Assembly (NCBI RefSeq): GCF_031458325.1
Contig: NZ_JAVDYG010000001.1
Coordinates: forward strand, 4,092,001-4,156,000
Length of the DNA: 64,000 bases
Reading direction: 5' to 3'
From: Nocardioides marmoribigeumensis
GTDB taxonomy: Bacteria > Actinomycetota > Actinomycetes > Propionibacteriales > Nocardioidaceae
Positions within the stretch are counted from its first letter, which is position 1, and each line of letters opens with the position of its first letter. Below the pieces are notes generated by a model. It searched no databases. It was not told the origin of the DNA and saw only the letters and a program-made list of their open reading frames with translations. The position numbers and the translations under genes are program-made. This document shows positions 54,776-63,866 of the stretch, piece by piece.

Positions 54776-55159
54776 TCAGAGCCGGACGAGCGCGGCGAAC
54801 CGGTCAGGGCGTGCGCCCACCGACCGCGCCAGCCGGCGCAGCGCCTCCAGCGCGACGTCCACGCTCACGTCGACCCCCGGGACGACCAGCGTGAGGCGCC
54901 CGTCGACCTCGACCAGCAGCACCTGGGCCAGTGCCCAGGCGTGGTGGGCCTCGCGACGCCAGTGCTCGGGCAGCACCGGCTCGGGGTGGGCGCGGTCGCA
55001 GGCCTGGAGGTCGCAGGGCAGCTCGTGGCCTGCGGCCTGGAGGCTGCCTGGGACCAGGGGCGTGCCGACGGTGGCCGCCGTGGTCCACACCACCTCGGAC
55101 TCACCGAGCCAGTCGGGCAGCTCGAAGGCGTCGACCGGCTCGACCGTGGGGGTCGCCAC
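54776..55159 (-). CDS. Small conserved-looking protein after tatC
   Basis: The 127-residue product is unrecognised. It starts at the GTG adjoining the tatC stop (55157-55159) and is thus translationally linked to the tat operon. It has an acidic N-terminus, a Cys pair in ELPCDLQACDRAHPEP that could bind metal, and a C-terminal VDGRLTLVVPGVDVSVDVAL strand and helix pattern. The position next to tatC suggests it is part of the tat operon, but no Tat role can be read. The IPT gene ends 12 bases before its stop, on the other strand. Confidence 0.65.
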   Translation of the reverse strand: MATPTVEPVDAFELPDWLGESEVVWTTAATVGTPLVPGSLQAAGHELPCDLQACDRAHPEPVLPEHWRREAHHAWALAQVLLVEVDGRLTLVVPGVDVSVDVALEALRRLARSVGARPDRFAALVRL

Positions 55160-56059
55160 TCAGTCGTCCTCGTCGAGGTCGGAGGGGCGCACGTCGTCGT
55201 GCCGCAGGTCGAGCACCGACATCTCGTCGTCAGCGATGTCGCCACCCAGGGCGTCACGGGCGGCCCTGTCGCGGCGCCGGTCGATCACGCGGGTGACCGC
55301 CTCGGAGAGGAAGAACAGCAACGTCATCGGCAGCGCCAGCATGAGCATGGAGAACGGGTCGGTCGAGGGGGTCGCGACCGCGGCGAACACGAAGGTCCCG
55401 ATCACGATCCACGGGCGGTGCTCGGCCAGCGACTTGGCCCGGACGATCCCGGCGAGGTTGAGCAGCACCACGAACAGCGGGATCTCGAAGGCGACGCCGA
55501 AGACCAGCAGCATCCGGGTGAAGAAGGAGAAGTACTCGCCGAACTCGACCAGGTTCTCCAGCTTGCCCGGGGTGAAGCCGATCAGGACCTCGAGCCCGCG
55601 CGGCAGGACGTAGTAGCCGACCGCAACGCCGAGGACGAACAGCGGGCCGGCGATCGCGACGAAGACCCGCGACCACTTGCGCTCGTGGGAGTGCAGCCCC
55701 GGCAGGATGAACGCCCAGATCTGGTAGAGCCAGTAGGGGCTGGTCGCCACGACCCCGGCGATGCCGGCCAGCTTGAAGTGGAGCAGCAGCGGGCCGCCGG
55801 CGCCCTTGATGTAGGCCTTGGTCGTCACCTCGCCGGTCAGCTTGGTGGCGGCCGACTGGTAGGGCTCGAGGACGAGGTCGAGCAGCCGGTCGAAGAAGAA
55901 GAGGCCCAGCACCATGCCGACCGTCACCACCAGGACCGACCGCAGCAGCCGGGCCCGCAGCTCGCGCAGGTGATCGACCAGCGCCATCGTGCCGTCGGCG
56001 CCGACGGGTGACTGGGGCGTCGCCCGGAACATCCGGACGACGCTGGAGGCGACGCTCAC
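55160..56059 (-). CDS. tatC: Sec-independent protein translocase subunit TatC
   Basis: A 299-residue, six-helix TatC. The conserved segments are MALVDHLRELRARLLRSV (start of the core), SPYWLYQIWAFILPGLHSHE in the region after the second helix, GFTPGKLENLVEFGEYFSF, and FGVAFEIPLFVVLLNLAGI. TatC recognises twin-arginine signal peptides and forms the receptor complex with TatA. The C-terminus has an acidic tail (DALGGDIADDEMS). The GTG at 56057-56059 adds about 24 residues before the core. It is 30 bases downstream of tatA and abuts the small gene at 55159. Confidence 0.95.
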   Translation of the reverse strand: MSVASSVVRMFRATPQSPVGADGTMALVDHLRELRARLLRSVLVVTVGMVLGLFFFDRLLDLVLEPYQSAATKLTGEVTTKAYIKGAGGPLLLHFKLAGIAGVVATSPYWLYQIWAFILPGLHSHERKWSRVFVAIAGPLFVLGVAVGYYVLPRGLEVLIGFTPGKLENLVEFGEYFSFFTRMLLVFGVAFEIPLFVVLLNLAGIVRAKSLAEHRPWIVIGTFVFAAVATPSTDPFSMLMLALPMTLLFFLSEAVTRVIDRRRDRAARDALGGDIADDEMSVLDLRHDDVRPSDLDEDD

Positions 56060-56089
56060 GCCGGTCTCGTGTGGGTCAGGGGATCAGGC

Positions 56090-56386
56090 TCAGCGGTCGG
56101 TCTCGGGGCGTCGCTGGTCGTCGTAGGAGACGTCGGTGCGCACCGAGTCGGCCTGGACGGGGCCGCGGTCGATCTCGCGGCGGTCGGGCTGCGAGGGGTC
56201 CTGGGCGTCGCGCTTGGCGGCCTTGTCCTCGTCGTCGTCGTCGCCGATCAGGCCCTTGGTCTCCGCCTTGAAGATGCGCAGGGCGCGGCCGGACCCCCGC
56301 GCGAGCTCCGGCAGCTTCTTCGCGCCGAACAGCAGCACGAGGACGACGAGGATGAGGAGGATCTCGGGAGCGCCAAGGTTGCCCAT
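56090..56386 (-). CDS. tatA: Twin-arginine translocase subunit TatA
   Basis: A 98-residue TatA. A single N-terminal helix (APEILLILVVLVLLFGAKKL) is followed by the amphipathic helix starting PELARGSGRALRIFKAET, with the FGAKKLPEL motif, then an acidic, disordered C-terminus (DDDDEDKAAKRDAQDPSQ). TatA forms the translocation pore with TatC. It is the upstream gene of tatA-tatC. It lies 96 bases from the pafC stop. The 11-bp tandem repeat at 56415-56447 is just upstream. Confidence 0.95.
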   Translation of the reverse strand: MGNLGAPEILLILVVLVLLFGAKKLPELARGSGRALRIFKAETKGLIGDDDDEDKAAKRDAQDPSQPDRREIDRGPVQADSVRTDVSYDDQRRPETDR

Positions 56387-56414
56387 GAGGTGTCTGCCTT
56401 CGTGTGGTGGAGAA

Positions 56415-56447
56415 GCGTGTGCCCAGCGTGTGCCCAGCGTGTGCCCG
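56415..56447. repeat. Three 11-bp tandem copies upstream of tatA
   Basis: GCGTGTGCCCA at 56415-56425 and 56426-56436 is followed by GCGTGTGCCCG at 56437-56447, which differs only in its last base. The array lies 29 bases upstream of the tatA start. Because the gap to pafC is only 96 bases, the array is in the tatA leader or spacer between genes. Copy-number variation here could affect expression. Confidence 0.6.
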
Positions 56448-56482
56448 GCGTCCCCATCGTACGCGGGGGCCGTCGGTCCGGG

Positions 56483-57448
56483 TCAGGAGTACGCCGCCAG
56501 CGCGCGTCGCGCGGCCTCGCGGACCCGCTCCTCCAGCTGCGGAGGGTCGACCACGACGGCCTCGCCGCCGATGCCGAGCAGCAGGCCGACCAGCCAGTCG
56601 GCGTCGCCCAGGGGCAGGGTGAGGTCCAGTCCGCCGGCGAACGGGCCCTCGGTCACGGGCTCGGCGTGCTCGACGGGGTAGTACTCCCCCACCCAGGCCG
56701 CGCTCGCGGCGACCCGTACGACGGCGCGGGGCGCGGTCTCGTCGGGCCGGAACGCACCGCGCGAGAGGTCCTGGGCCGCCGCCTCGTTCTCGACCGTCGT
56801 CTCGAGCACCTCGGCCCCCACGACGCGGTCGAGCCGGAACAGCCGCTGCTCCCCCGACCGGTGGTCCCAGGCGTCGAGGTAGAGGTGGCCCTCGGCCGCG
56901 GACACCGCGACCGGGTCCACCACGCGGGTGGTGACCTCGTCCCGCACCGCGGAGGCGTGCTGGAGCCGCACCTGGCGCCGCGACTGGACCGCGCCGCCCA
57001 GCCGGTCGGCCAGGTCGCGCTCGGCCTGGGAGACCAGCGGCTCCACGCGGACGGTCTCGGCGACGCCTCCGACGGCCGCGCTGATCTTGGCCAGCGTGCG
57101 GTCGACGACCTCGCGCTCGGCCTCGCCGCTGCCCTCGCGCAGGGCGCGGAGCGCGGCGACGAGCGCCACGGCCTCGAGGTTGCCCAGGCGGAGCGGACGG
57201 GTGAGGAACTCGGCGTCGCGGATGCGGATCACCCGGTCGTCCTCGAGCGCCTCGAAGTCGAAGTCGATGATCTCGCCGGGCAGCAGGCCGGGCAGGCCGC
57301 ACATCATCAGCACGCTCAGGTCGCGCTCGATGACCCGCTCGCTCACCTTGAAGCGTGCGGCGGCCTCGGCGACGGAGACCTCGCCCTTGCGCTGGAGGTA
57401 GGGCACCAGTGCGAGCAGCCGCTCGATCTGGTCGGTCGAGGTGGTCAT
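56483..57448 (-). CDS. pafC: WYL-domain transcriptional regulator PafC
   Basis: A 321-residue WYL protein. An N-terminal winged helix (IERLLALVPYLQRKGEVSVA) precedes the WYL-type sensing domain (EGHLYLDAWDHRSGEQRLF in place of the canonical WYL motif region) and a C-terminal extension. With PafB it forms a heteromeric activator of the RecA-independent DNA-damage response in mycobacteria. The start overlaps the pafB stop by 4 bases (57445-57448), and the pair lies downstream of pafA, as in Mycobacterium. A RecA-NDp-like promoter was not searched for in detail. Confidence 0.9.
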   Translation of the reverse strand: MTTSTDQIERLLALVPYLQRKGEVSVAEAAARFKVSERVIERDLSVLMMCGLPGLLPGEIIDFDFEALEDDRVIRIRDAEFLTRPLRLGNLEAVALVAALRALREGSGEAEREVVDRTLAKISAAVGGVAETVRVEPLVSQAERDLADRLGGAVQSRRQVRLQHASAVRDEVTTRVVDPVAVSAAEGHLYLDAWDHRSGEQRLFRLDRVVGAEVLETTVENEAAAQDLSRGAFRPDETAPRAVVRVAASAAWVGEYYPVEHAEPVTEGPFAGGLDLTLPLGDADWLVGLLLGIGGEAVVVDPPQLEERVREAARRALAAYS

Positions 57449-58407
57449 CGCGGACCTCCCGCCACCGCGGTCAGCCGCTGGACCAGCGCGTCCCGCACGT
57501 CCTGGGGGGTGAGCACGACGGCCTGGTCGCCCAGGCGGGCGACCTCCGAGACCAGCGCGCTGACCCGGCCCAGCGGCACGGTGACGCGCTCCCAGCCGTC
57601 CCCGTCGGGCTCGACCGCGACCGCGCGCCGTCGCAGGGTCACCCCGCGCCCCTCACGCACCCGCAGCACGGCCTCCCGCTCGGGCACGTCGGCGGCCAGG
57701 TGGCGGGTCATGGACTCGGTGTCGACGTCGGGCACCGAGAAGGCGTCGGGCTCGCCGACCAGCTCGACCTCCCCGGTCACCCGGCCGATGCGGAAGGTGC
57801 GCTGGGCCTCGCGGTCGCGGTCGCGCCCGACGACGTACCACCGGCCGCGGTAGCTGACCAGCCGCCAGGGCTCGAGCCGGCGGTCCTCGCGCGGCGCGGC
57901 CGGGCTCTTGCGGTAGCCGAAGTGGACGACCCGACGCTCGGAGACCGCCTGCATGAAGAGCTCGACCGACGGCTCGTCGGCGTCGAGCTGGGGCGCGATC
58001 AGCGCCTGGGCGGACCGGTCGGTCTCGACGCCGTCGGCGGCGAGCTTGCGCAGGGCGGTCTCGGTGCTGTCGGCCAGGCCGGCGTGCTGCCACACCCGAG
58101 CCGCGAGCCCGCAGACCGCGGCCTCGTCGGCCTCCAGCTGGATCGGCGGCAGCTCGAACTCGCGACGCGGGATGCGGTAGCCGGGCTCGTCCTCGAAGTA
58201 GGCGTCGTGGCTGCCCACCTCGATCGGCACCCCGAGCGCGCGCAGGTCGTCCTTGTCACGCTCGAACATCTTCTCGAACGCCTCGTCGGTGCGCGCGGCG
58301 GCGTACTCCGGGAAGCTCTCGCGCAGCTTCTGCTTGGTGACGTAGCCGCGCGCGTTGAGCAGCATGATCAGCAGGTTCATCAGCCGCTCGGTCTTGCGCG
58401 CCGACAT
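57445..58407 (-). CDS. pafB: WYL-domain transcriptional regulator PafB
   Basis: A 320-residue WYL protein: N-terminal winged helix (SARKTERLMNLLIMLLNARG, then YVTKQKLRESFPEY), the WYL domain with PWRLVSYRGRWYVVGRDRDR (the W-Y-V-V-G form of WYL), and a C-terminal sheet. It partners with PafC in activating damage-response genes after DNA damage in mycobacteria, probably through single-stranded-DNA binding by the WYL domains. It is 42 bases downstream of the FKBP gene and coupled to pafC. The ATG at 58405-58407 starts MSARKTERLM. Confidence 0.92.
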   Translation of the reverse strand: MSARKTERLMNLLIMLLNARGYVTKQKLRESFPEYAAARTDEAFEKMFERDKDDLRALGVPIEVGSHDAYFEDEPGYRIPRREFELPPIQLEADEAAVCGLAARVWQHAGLADSTETALRKLAADGVETDRSAQALIAPQLDADEPSVELFMQAVSERRVVHFGYRKSPAAPREDRRLEPWRLVSYRGRWYVVGRDRDREAQRTFRIGRVTGEVELVGEPDAFSVPDVDTESMTRHLAADVPEREAVLRVREGRGVTLRRRAVAVEPDGDGWERVTVPLGRVSALVSEVARLGDQAVVLTPQDVRDALVQRLTAVAGGPR

Positions 58408-58449
58408 GCCGCCCCTCCTGTGTCGGGGCCCTCGCGGGCCCGGCCCCCG

Positions 58450-59388
58450 TCAGCCGGCGCTGAGGACGTCGATGACGAACACGAGCGTGGCGCCACCGGG
58501 GATCTTCGGCGGCTGGCCCTGGGAACCGTAACCGAGGCTCGCGGGGATCACCAGCATCACGCGGCTGCCCTGCTTGACCCCGACCAGGCCCTTGACCCAG
58601 CCGTCGATCAGGCTGCCCTTGCTGAGCTGGAAGGTCGCCGGCGTCCCACGGGAGTACGACGAGTCGAAGGGCGTGCTGCCCTTGCCCCACACGGTGCCGA
58701 AGTAGTTGACCGTGATGTTGGCGTTCTCCTTGACCGCCGGGCCCGTGCCCTCGACCAGGGGGATGACCTTGAACTGGGTCGGCTGCTTCTTGGGCGCCGA
58801 GGAGAAGTCGAGCCCGGTCACCTTGTCGCCCTCGGTCTCGACCTTGGGGGCGTCGGCCGGGGGGTCGACCTTCTTGCCGCTGGGGCCGGTGGCGACCGGG
58901 GGCAGGATCTTGAGGACGTCGAAGACGAACAGCATGCTCTCGTCGGGGTCGAGCCCGGCCTGGGGAGCGCCCTTGGGCCCGGCCACGTCGGTGACGGGGG
59001 CGGCGACCGCGACGCGGCTGCCGGCGTGGGTGCCGAGCAGCGCCTGCACGGCCGGGCCGGTGTCGGAGCCCATGTTGATCTGCTGCGGCTCGTTCTGGTC
59101 GTAGTTGCCCTGGACCAGCTTGCCGTCGCTGTCGAAGATGCCGATGCGAGCCGAGACGACCGACTTCTTGTCGATCGTCTTGCCGTCGCCGACGATGATC
59201 TCGGCGCTGGTCAGCTTCTTGACCTTGAACTTGGAGGTCGTGACCTTGGGCTCCTTGCCCAGGTCGCCCTTGACCGAGACCCCGGTGATGGAGCCGGCCT
59301 CGTCCTTGTTCTTGCTGTCGTCACCGCAGGCGGCGGTGCCGGTGAGGACGAGGGCAGCAACGAGGCCCGCGGCGAGACGGCGGCGCAT
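58450..59388 (-). CDS. FKBP-type peptidyl-prolyl isomerase lipoprotein
   Basis: The 312-residue product has a signal peptide with a probable lipobox (VLTGTAACGDD, Cys at about residue 21) and two FKBP-like regions. The first (about 55-160) is degenerate. The second (about 205-310) has the recognisable GSTPFDSSYSRGTPATFQLS, then GWVKGLVGVKQGSRVMLVIP and IPGGATLVFVIDVL. FKBP domains isomerise Xaa-Pro bonds and act in folding at the cell surface. It is downstream of pafA in the block and upstream of pafB. Confidence 0.88.
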   Translation of the reverse strand: MRRRLAAGLVAALVLTGTAACGDDSKNKDEAGSITGVSVKGDLGKEPKVTTSKFKVKKLTSAEIIVGDGKTIDKKSVVSARIGIFDSDGKLVQGNYDQNEPQQINMGSDTGPAVQALLGTHAGSRVAVAAPVTDVAGPKGAPQAGLDPDESMLFVFDVLKILPPVATGPSGKKVDPPADAPKVETEGDKVTGLDFSSAPKKQPTQFKVIPLVEGTGPAVKENANITVNYFGTVWGKGSTPFDSSYSRGTPATFQLSKGSLIDGWVKGLVGVKQGSRVMLVIPASLGYGSQGQPPKIPGGATLVFVIDVLSAG

Positions 59389-59455
59389 GAATCAGCTCCA
59401 GAGAGGGTCGGGGAAGGCTCGACCGCCCACCCTAACCGGCGTCGGCAAAGGGCGG

Positions 59456-60817
59456 TTACATGCCCTCGATCAGCTTCTGCACCCGCTCGTCGTGGGCGCG
59501 GAAGGGGTCCTTGCACAGGATCGTGCGCTGGGCCTGGTCGTTGAGCTTGAGGTGCACCCAGTCGACGGTGAAGTCGCGGCGACGCTCCTGGGCCCGCTTG
59601 ATGAACTCCCCGCGCAGCCGCGCGCGGGTGTCCTGCGGGGGGCGGCTCTTGGCCTCGAAGATCGCCAGGTCGTTGGTCACCCGGGCCACCGCGCCGCGGT
59701 TCTGCAGCAGGTAGAACAGCCCGCGACCGCGGTGGATGTCGTGGTAGGCGAGGTCGAGCTGGGCGACCCGCGGGTGGCTCAGCGGCAGGCCGTGCTGGGC
59801 GCGGTAGCGCTCGATCAGCTTCCACTTGATCACCCAGTCGATCTCGCGCTCCACCAGCCCGAGGTCACCGGACTCCACCGCCTTGAGCCCGCGCTCCCAC
59901 AGGTCGAGCGCCTGCTCGATCACCGGGGTGTGCAGCTCGCGCCGGTCGACGAACGCCCGCGCCCGGCTGAGGTAGTCGTGCTGGATGTCGAGCGCGCTGG
60001 CCTCGCGGCCGTTGGCCAGGCGGACCTTGCGGCGGCCGGTCATGTCGTGGCTGATCTCGCGGATCGCGCGGATCGGGTTGTCCATGGTGAGGTCGCGCAT
60101 CACCACGCCCTCCTCGATCATCCGCAGCACCAGGTCGCAGGTGGCGACCTTGAGCAGGGTGGTCGTCTCGGACATGTTGGAGTCGCCCACGATCACGTGC
60201 AGCCGGCGGTAGCGCTCGGCGTCGGCGTGGGGCTCGTCGCGGGTGTTGATGATCGGCCGGCTGCGGGTGGTGGCGCTCGAGACGCCCTCCCAGATGTGCT
60301 CCGCGCGCTGGGAGACCGAGTACATCGCCCCGCGCGGGGTCTGGATCACCTTGCCGGCCCCGACGATGATCTGCCGGGTCACCAGGAACGGGATGAGCAC
60401 GTCGGCGAGCTTGCTGAACTCGCCGTGCCGGGCGACCAGGTAGTTCTCGTGGCAGCCGTAGGAGTTGCCGGCCGAGTCGGTGTTGTTCTTGAACAGGTAG
60501 ACGTCGCCGAGGATGCCCTCCTCGCGCAGCCGTCGCTCGGCGTCGACGAGCAGGCCCTCGAGCACCCGCTCCCCTGCCTTGTCGTGGGTGACCAGCTCGA
60601 CGATGTCGTCGCACTCGGGGGTGGCGTACTCCGGGTGGGAGCCGACGTCGAGGTAGAGCCGGGCGCCGTTGCGCAGGAAGACGTTGCTGCTGCGGCCCCA
60701 GGACACGACCTTGCGGAAGAGGTAGCGCGCGACCTCGTCGGGGCTCAGCCTGCGCTGCCCCTTGAACGTGCACGTGACGCCGTACTCGTTCTCGATGCCG
60801 AAGATCCGCCGGTCCAC
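59456..60817 (-). CDS. pafA: Pup-protein ligase PafA
   Basis: The 453-residue PafA begins [17 protein letters not shown], with the Mg/ATP-binding GIENEYG, and has the catalytic Asp in [15 protein letters not shown] (D57, equivalent to D64 of M. tuberculosis PafA). Later motifs include [19 protein letters not shown] and [17 protein letters not shown]. PafA joins the C-terminal Glu of Pup to substrate lysines using ATP, targeting them to the PrcAB proteasome. GTG at 60815-60817. The FKBP gene follows 67 bases downstream. Unlike in mycobacteria, a DUF480-methyltransferase gene lies between pafA and prcA. Confidence 0.95.
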   Translation of the reverse strand: MDRRIFGIENEYGVTCTFKGQRRLSPDEVARYLFRKVVSWGRSSNVFLRNGARLYLDVGSHPEYATPECDDIVELVTHDKAGERVLEGLLVDAERRLREEGILGDVYLFKNNTDSAGNSYGCHENYLVARHGEFSKLADVLIPFLVTRQIIVGAGKVIQTPRGAMYSVSQRAEHIWEGVSSATTRSRPIINTRDEPHADAERYRRLHVIVGDSNMSETTTLLKVATCDLVLRMIEEGVVMRDLTMDNPIRAIREISHDMTGRRKVRLANGREASALDIQHDYLSRARAFVDRRELHTPVIEQALDLWERGLKAVESGDLGLVEREIDWVIKWKLIERYRAQHGLPLSHPRVAQLDLAYHDIHRGRGLFYLLQNRGAVARVTNDLAIFEAKSRPPQDTRARLRGEFIKRAQERRRDFTVDWVHLKLNDQAQRTILCKDPFRAHDERVQKLIEGM

Positions 60818-60875
60818 GTCCCCACCCTACGGGCGGGGCGCGTGAATGTGGCCGAACCGCGCGGTCGGTGCGGCC

Positions 60876-62081
60876 TCAGGCCGGACGCCGGCCCAGGACG
60901 AAGGCGCGCTCGGTGCTCTCGCCCCTGCCGGCCACCGGTCCGCGCAGGTGCCAGGTGACCTCGGTCAGTCCCGCGGCCTCGAGGGCCCGCGCGACGGCAC
61001 GCGGCTCGTGCAGCACGACGTCGAGGTCGACGTCCTGGTCGAACCACCGGTCCAGGTGGACGACGCCGGTGCCGGCATGGAAGGCCAGCACCAGCTGCCC
61101 ACCGGGTGCCAGCGGCCGCACCAGCGCCTGGAGCGCCGCGGGCAGCTCGCCCGGGGTCAGGTGGATCAGGGAGTACCACGCCACGACAGCGCCCCAGCCG
61201 GCCGCGGCCCGAGGGCGCATCAGGGACCGCAGGTCGCCGACGGCGTAGGACGCCTGCGGGAACCGGGCGGCCGCCTGCTCGACCATCGCGGGGCTGAGGT
61301 CGATGCCGGTCGCGGTCGCGCCCTGGTCGGCGAGGTGGGCCGCGACGTGTCCGGGACCGGTGCCCGCCTCGACCACGGGCAGTCCGGCGGCCATCGCGTC
61401 GGCGGCGACCCGGTCGAGCAGCCACCGCTCGAACGGCAGCGCGTCGAGCTCGTCGGTGAACCGGTCGGCGTAGGTCGCCGCGACGGCGGCGTAGGAGGCC
61501 CGCACGCGCTCGTCACGGGTGCCCAGGTCGACCTCCACCGGTGCCGTCGCCGCCGGTGGCTCCGACGACGCCTGCGGAGGCGCCTCGCCCAGCAGGTGCA
61601 CCCAGCGGGCGTCGCGCTCCCCCGGGCGTCGGGCGAGCTGCCGGACCAGGGGGTCCTCGCGCGCGGCCATGGCGGCCAGCGTCGTCTCGACCTCGCCCCG
61701 GTCGGCGAACGCGTGCAGGCGCTCGGTGCGGGTCCGGAGCTCACCCGGTGCCTGAGGCCCGCGCAGCAGCATCACCGTGAGCACGGCCCGCTCGTCGTCG
61801 CCGAGGTCGAGCACCTCGGTGAGCGTCTGGAGGTACTTCAGGGTGCGGCGGCCGGTGTCGGACCAGACGATCCGGACCAGGCCCCGGTCCTTGAGCGCCC
61901 GTGCGGTCGTCTCGACGAACCGCTCGTCGTAGTCGGTCACCGGCTCGCGGCTCGAGGTCTGGTTGCAGGCGGTGCGCAGCGCGTTGGCCGACAGCGGGTA
62001 GGACGCCGGGACCGTGCGCTCCTTCTCCAGCAGCGACCCGACGACCCGCTGCTCCTCGGGTGTCAGGACCGGGAGGCTCAT
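60876..62081 (-). CDS. YceH-like (DUF480) domain fused to SAM methyltransferase
   Basis: A 401-residue fusion. The N-terminal DUF480/YceH domain (about 1-170) has LTPEEQRVVGSLLEKERTVP and ERFVETTARALKDRGLVRIV, a tandem winged-helix fold. The C-terminal class I methyltransferase (about 195-400) has VVEAGTGPGHVAAHLADQGA (motif I) and AVVAWYSLIHLTPGEL. The domain order is unusual and the function unknown. The gene sits between prcA and pafA, and its start at 62081 is 22 bases downstream of the prcA stop. I chose the ATG behind a good ribosome site; upstream codons are non-coding. Confidence 0.85.
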   Translation of the reverse strand: MSLPVLTPEEQRVVGSLLEKERTVPASYPLSANALRTACNQTSSREPVTDYDERFVETTARALKDRGLVRIVWSDTGRRTLKYLQTLTEVLDLGDDERAVLTVMLLRGPQAPGELRTRTERLHAFADRGEVETTLAAMAAREDPLVRQLARRPGERDARWVHLLGEAPPQASSEPPAATAPVEVDLGTRDERVRASYAAVAATYADRFTDELDALPFERWLLDRVAADAMAAGLPVVEAGTGPGHVAAHLADQGATATGIDLSPAMVEQAAARFPQASYAVGDLRSLMRPRAAAGWGAVVAWYSLIHLTPGELPAALQALVRPLAPGGQLVLAFHAGTGVVHLDRWFDQDVDLDVVLHEPRAVARALEAAGLTEVTWHLRGPVAGRGESTERAFVLGRRPA

Positions 62082-62103
62082 GACCGGCTCCGACCGCGTC
62101 GGC

Positions 62104-62799
62104 TCACGAGCCGAGGATGCCGGCCAGCTCCTCGTCGGGGAGACGCCGGAACTTGCGCTGCTGGGTGCGGGTGCGGTCGAGCACGGCGACCTCGAGGGAC
62201 TCCACGGGGATCTCCCGCTCGCCCGCCTCGCTGGACCCCAGCCCCTCGACCGCCACCTTGACCGCCTCGGCCAGGGAGAGCCCCTCGCGGTAGTGGTCCT
62301 TGATGTGGGTGGTGACCGCCTCGGCCGAGCCACCCATCGCGCCGTAGCCCTGCACGTCGGCGACCTGGCCGTCGTAGGTCAGCCGGAAGATCTGGTCGCC
62401 TGCCGCGGTGTCCCCGACCTCGCCGACGAAGATCTCGACCTCGTAGGGCTTCTCGCCACCGGAGGAGAAGATCGAGCCCAGCGTCTGGGCGTAGGCGTTG
62501 GCCAGCCCGCGACCGGTCACGTCGCTGCGGTCGTAGGAGTAGCCGCGCATGTCGGCCAGGCGCACCCCGGCGATGCGGAGGTTCTCGAACTCGTTGTAGC
62601 GGCCGACCGCGGCGAAGGCGATGCGGTCGTAGATCTCGCTGATCTTGTGCAGGGCCGCCGAGGGGTTCTCCGAGACGAAGACGATGCCGTCGGAGTACTG
62701 CAGGACGGCCACCGAGCGGCCCCGCGCGATGCCCTTGCGGGCGAAGTCCGCCCGGTCCTTCATCAGCTGCTCGGGCGAGACGTAGAACGGCATGCTCAT
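62104..62799 (-). CDS. prcA: 20S proteasome subunit alpha PrcA
   Basis: A 231-residue actinobacterial alpha subunit. It begins [20 protein letters not shown], which forms the gate region, then has [18 protein letters not shown] and [18 protein letters not shown], and the C-terminal [15 protein letters not shown] for assembly. Alpha rings gate entry to the PrcB chamber and bind the Mpa/ARC ring. It has no propeptide, as expected. The ATG overlaps the prcB stop (62796-62799). The start before it also allows MSMPFYV, typical of PrcA. Confidence 0.95.
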   Translation of the reverse strand: MSMPFYVSPEQLMKDRADFARKGIARGRSVAVLQYSDGIVFVSENPSAALHKISEIYDRIAFAAVGRYNEFENLRIAGVRLADMRGYSYDRSDVTGRGLANAYAQTLGSIFSSGGEKPYEVEIFVGEVGDTAAGDQIFRLTYDGQVADVQGYGAMGGSAEAVTTHIKDHYREGLSLAEAVKVAVEGLGSSEAGEREIPVESLEVAVLDRTRTQQRKFRRLPDEELAGILGS

Positions 62800-63629
62800 G
62801 AGATCAGCCCCGCAGCCGGGCCGTCGGGTCGTTGCATGCGGCCACCGACGACGCGGTCCGCGATCGCGGCGACCTCGTCCTGGGCCATGCGGCGGTAGCC
62901 GTCGGCGGTGATGACCCCGACCACCGGGAAGATGCGGCGGGTGAGGTCGGGGCCACCGGTGGCCGAGTCGTCGTCGGCGGCGTCGTAGAGCGCCTGGAGC
63001 AGCACGGTCACGCAGCCCTCGGCGTCGAGGTCGTCGCGGTAGAGCTTCTTGAGCGCGCCGCGGGCGAACAGCGAGCCGCTGCCCACCGAGTGGAACGCGG
63101 TCTCCTCGTAGCGGCCGCCGGTGACGTCGTAGCTGAAGATGCGCCCGTGGCCCAGGGCCAGGTCGAAGCCGGCGAAGAGCGGGACGACCGCGAGGCCCTG
63201 CATCGCCATCGCGAGGTTGGACCGGATCAGCGCGGAGAGCCGGTTGGACTTGCCGTCCATCGACAGCGGCGAGCCCTCGATCTTCTCGTAGTGCTCGAGC
63301 TCGGTCTGGAACAGGCGGACCATCTCGACGGCGAGGCCGGCGGTGCCGGCGATGCCGACGCAGGAGAACTCGTCGGCGGGGAAGACCTTCTCGATGTCGC
63401 GCTGGGCGATGACGTTGCCCATCGTCGCGCGGCGGTCGCCCGCCATCACGACGCCACCGTCGAAGGTGGCCGCCACGATCGTGGTCGCGTGGGGTGCCAG
63501 GTCACCGGCCCCGGCCGGCGTGCTGCGGCGCGACGGGAGGAGGTCAGGGGCCTGCTCGGCGAGGAAGTCGGCGAACGAGGACGAGCCGGGGGTGAGGTAG
63601 GACGCCGGAAGTCGTGGGGAGGAGGTCAC
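62796..63629 (-). CDS. prcB: 20S proteasome subunit beta PrcB
   Basis: The 277-residue beta subunit has a propeptide (residues 1-48) and a nucleophile Thr at T49 in [11 protein letters not shown], giving the N-terminal TTIVAATF after cleavage. The residue before T49 is Ala, whereas many family members have Gly. Catalytic-fold residues [13 protein letters not shown] and [16 protein letters not shown] follow, then [15 protein letters not shown] (the substrate-pocket region). It degrades pupylated substrates. The GTG at 63627-63629 overlaps the pup stop, and pup-prcB-prcA are translationally linked. Confidence 0.95.
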   Translation of the reverse strand: MTSSPRLPASYLTPGSSSFADFLAEQAPDLLPSRRSTPAGAGDLAPHATTIVAATFDGGVVMAGDRRATMGNVIAQRDIEKVFPADEFSCVGIAGTAGLAVEMVRLFQTELEHYEKIEGSPLSMDGKSNRLSALIRSNLAMAMQGLAVVPLFAGFDLALGHGRIFSYDVTGGRYEETAFHSVGSGSLFARGALKKLYRDDLDAEGCVTVLLQALYDAADDDSATGGPDLTRRIFPVVGVITADGYRRMAQDEVAAIADRVVGGRMQRPDGPAAGLIS

Positions 63630-63823
63630 TGGCCGCCCTTCTGGATGAACGACTTCACGAAGTCCTCGGCGTTGGACTCCAGCACCTCGTCGATCTCGTC
63701 GAGGATCGCGTCGATGTCCTCGTCGAGCTGTTCCTTGCGCTCGGTGACCGAGGACTCGGGGGCCTCCTGGGCCTGCTCGGCGTCCTCCGACCCCTTCTTG
63801 GGGTGGATCTGCTCCTGTGCCAT
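63626..63823 (-). CDS. pup: Prokaryotic ubiquitin-like protein Pup
   Basis: A 65-residue, acidic, disordered Pup with the helix-forming middle ([20 protein letters not shown]) and the C-terminal [11 protein letters not shown] ending in GGQ. The terminal Gln must be deamidated to Glu by Dop before PafA can attach it to lysines. The central coiled-coil interacts with Mpa/ARC. The gene is upstream of prcB with a GTGA overlap (63626-63629), and dop ends 44 bases before its start. The order dop-pup-prcB-prcA is the usual actinobacterial one. Confidence 0.97.
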   Translation of the reverse strand: MAQEQIHPKKGSEDAEQAQEAPESSVTERKEQLDEDIDAILDEIDEVLESNAEDFVKSFIQKGGQ

Positions 63824-63866
63824 GCAGCCAACCTAGCGCTCGACACCGACAAAGGTCAGGAAGGCG

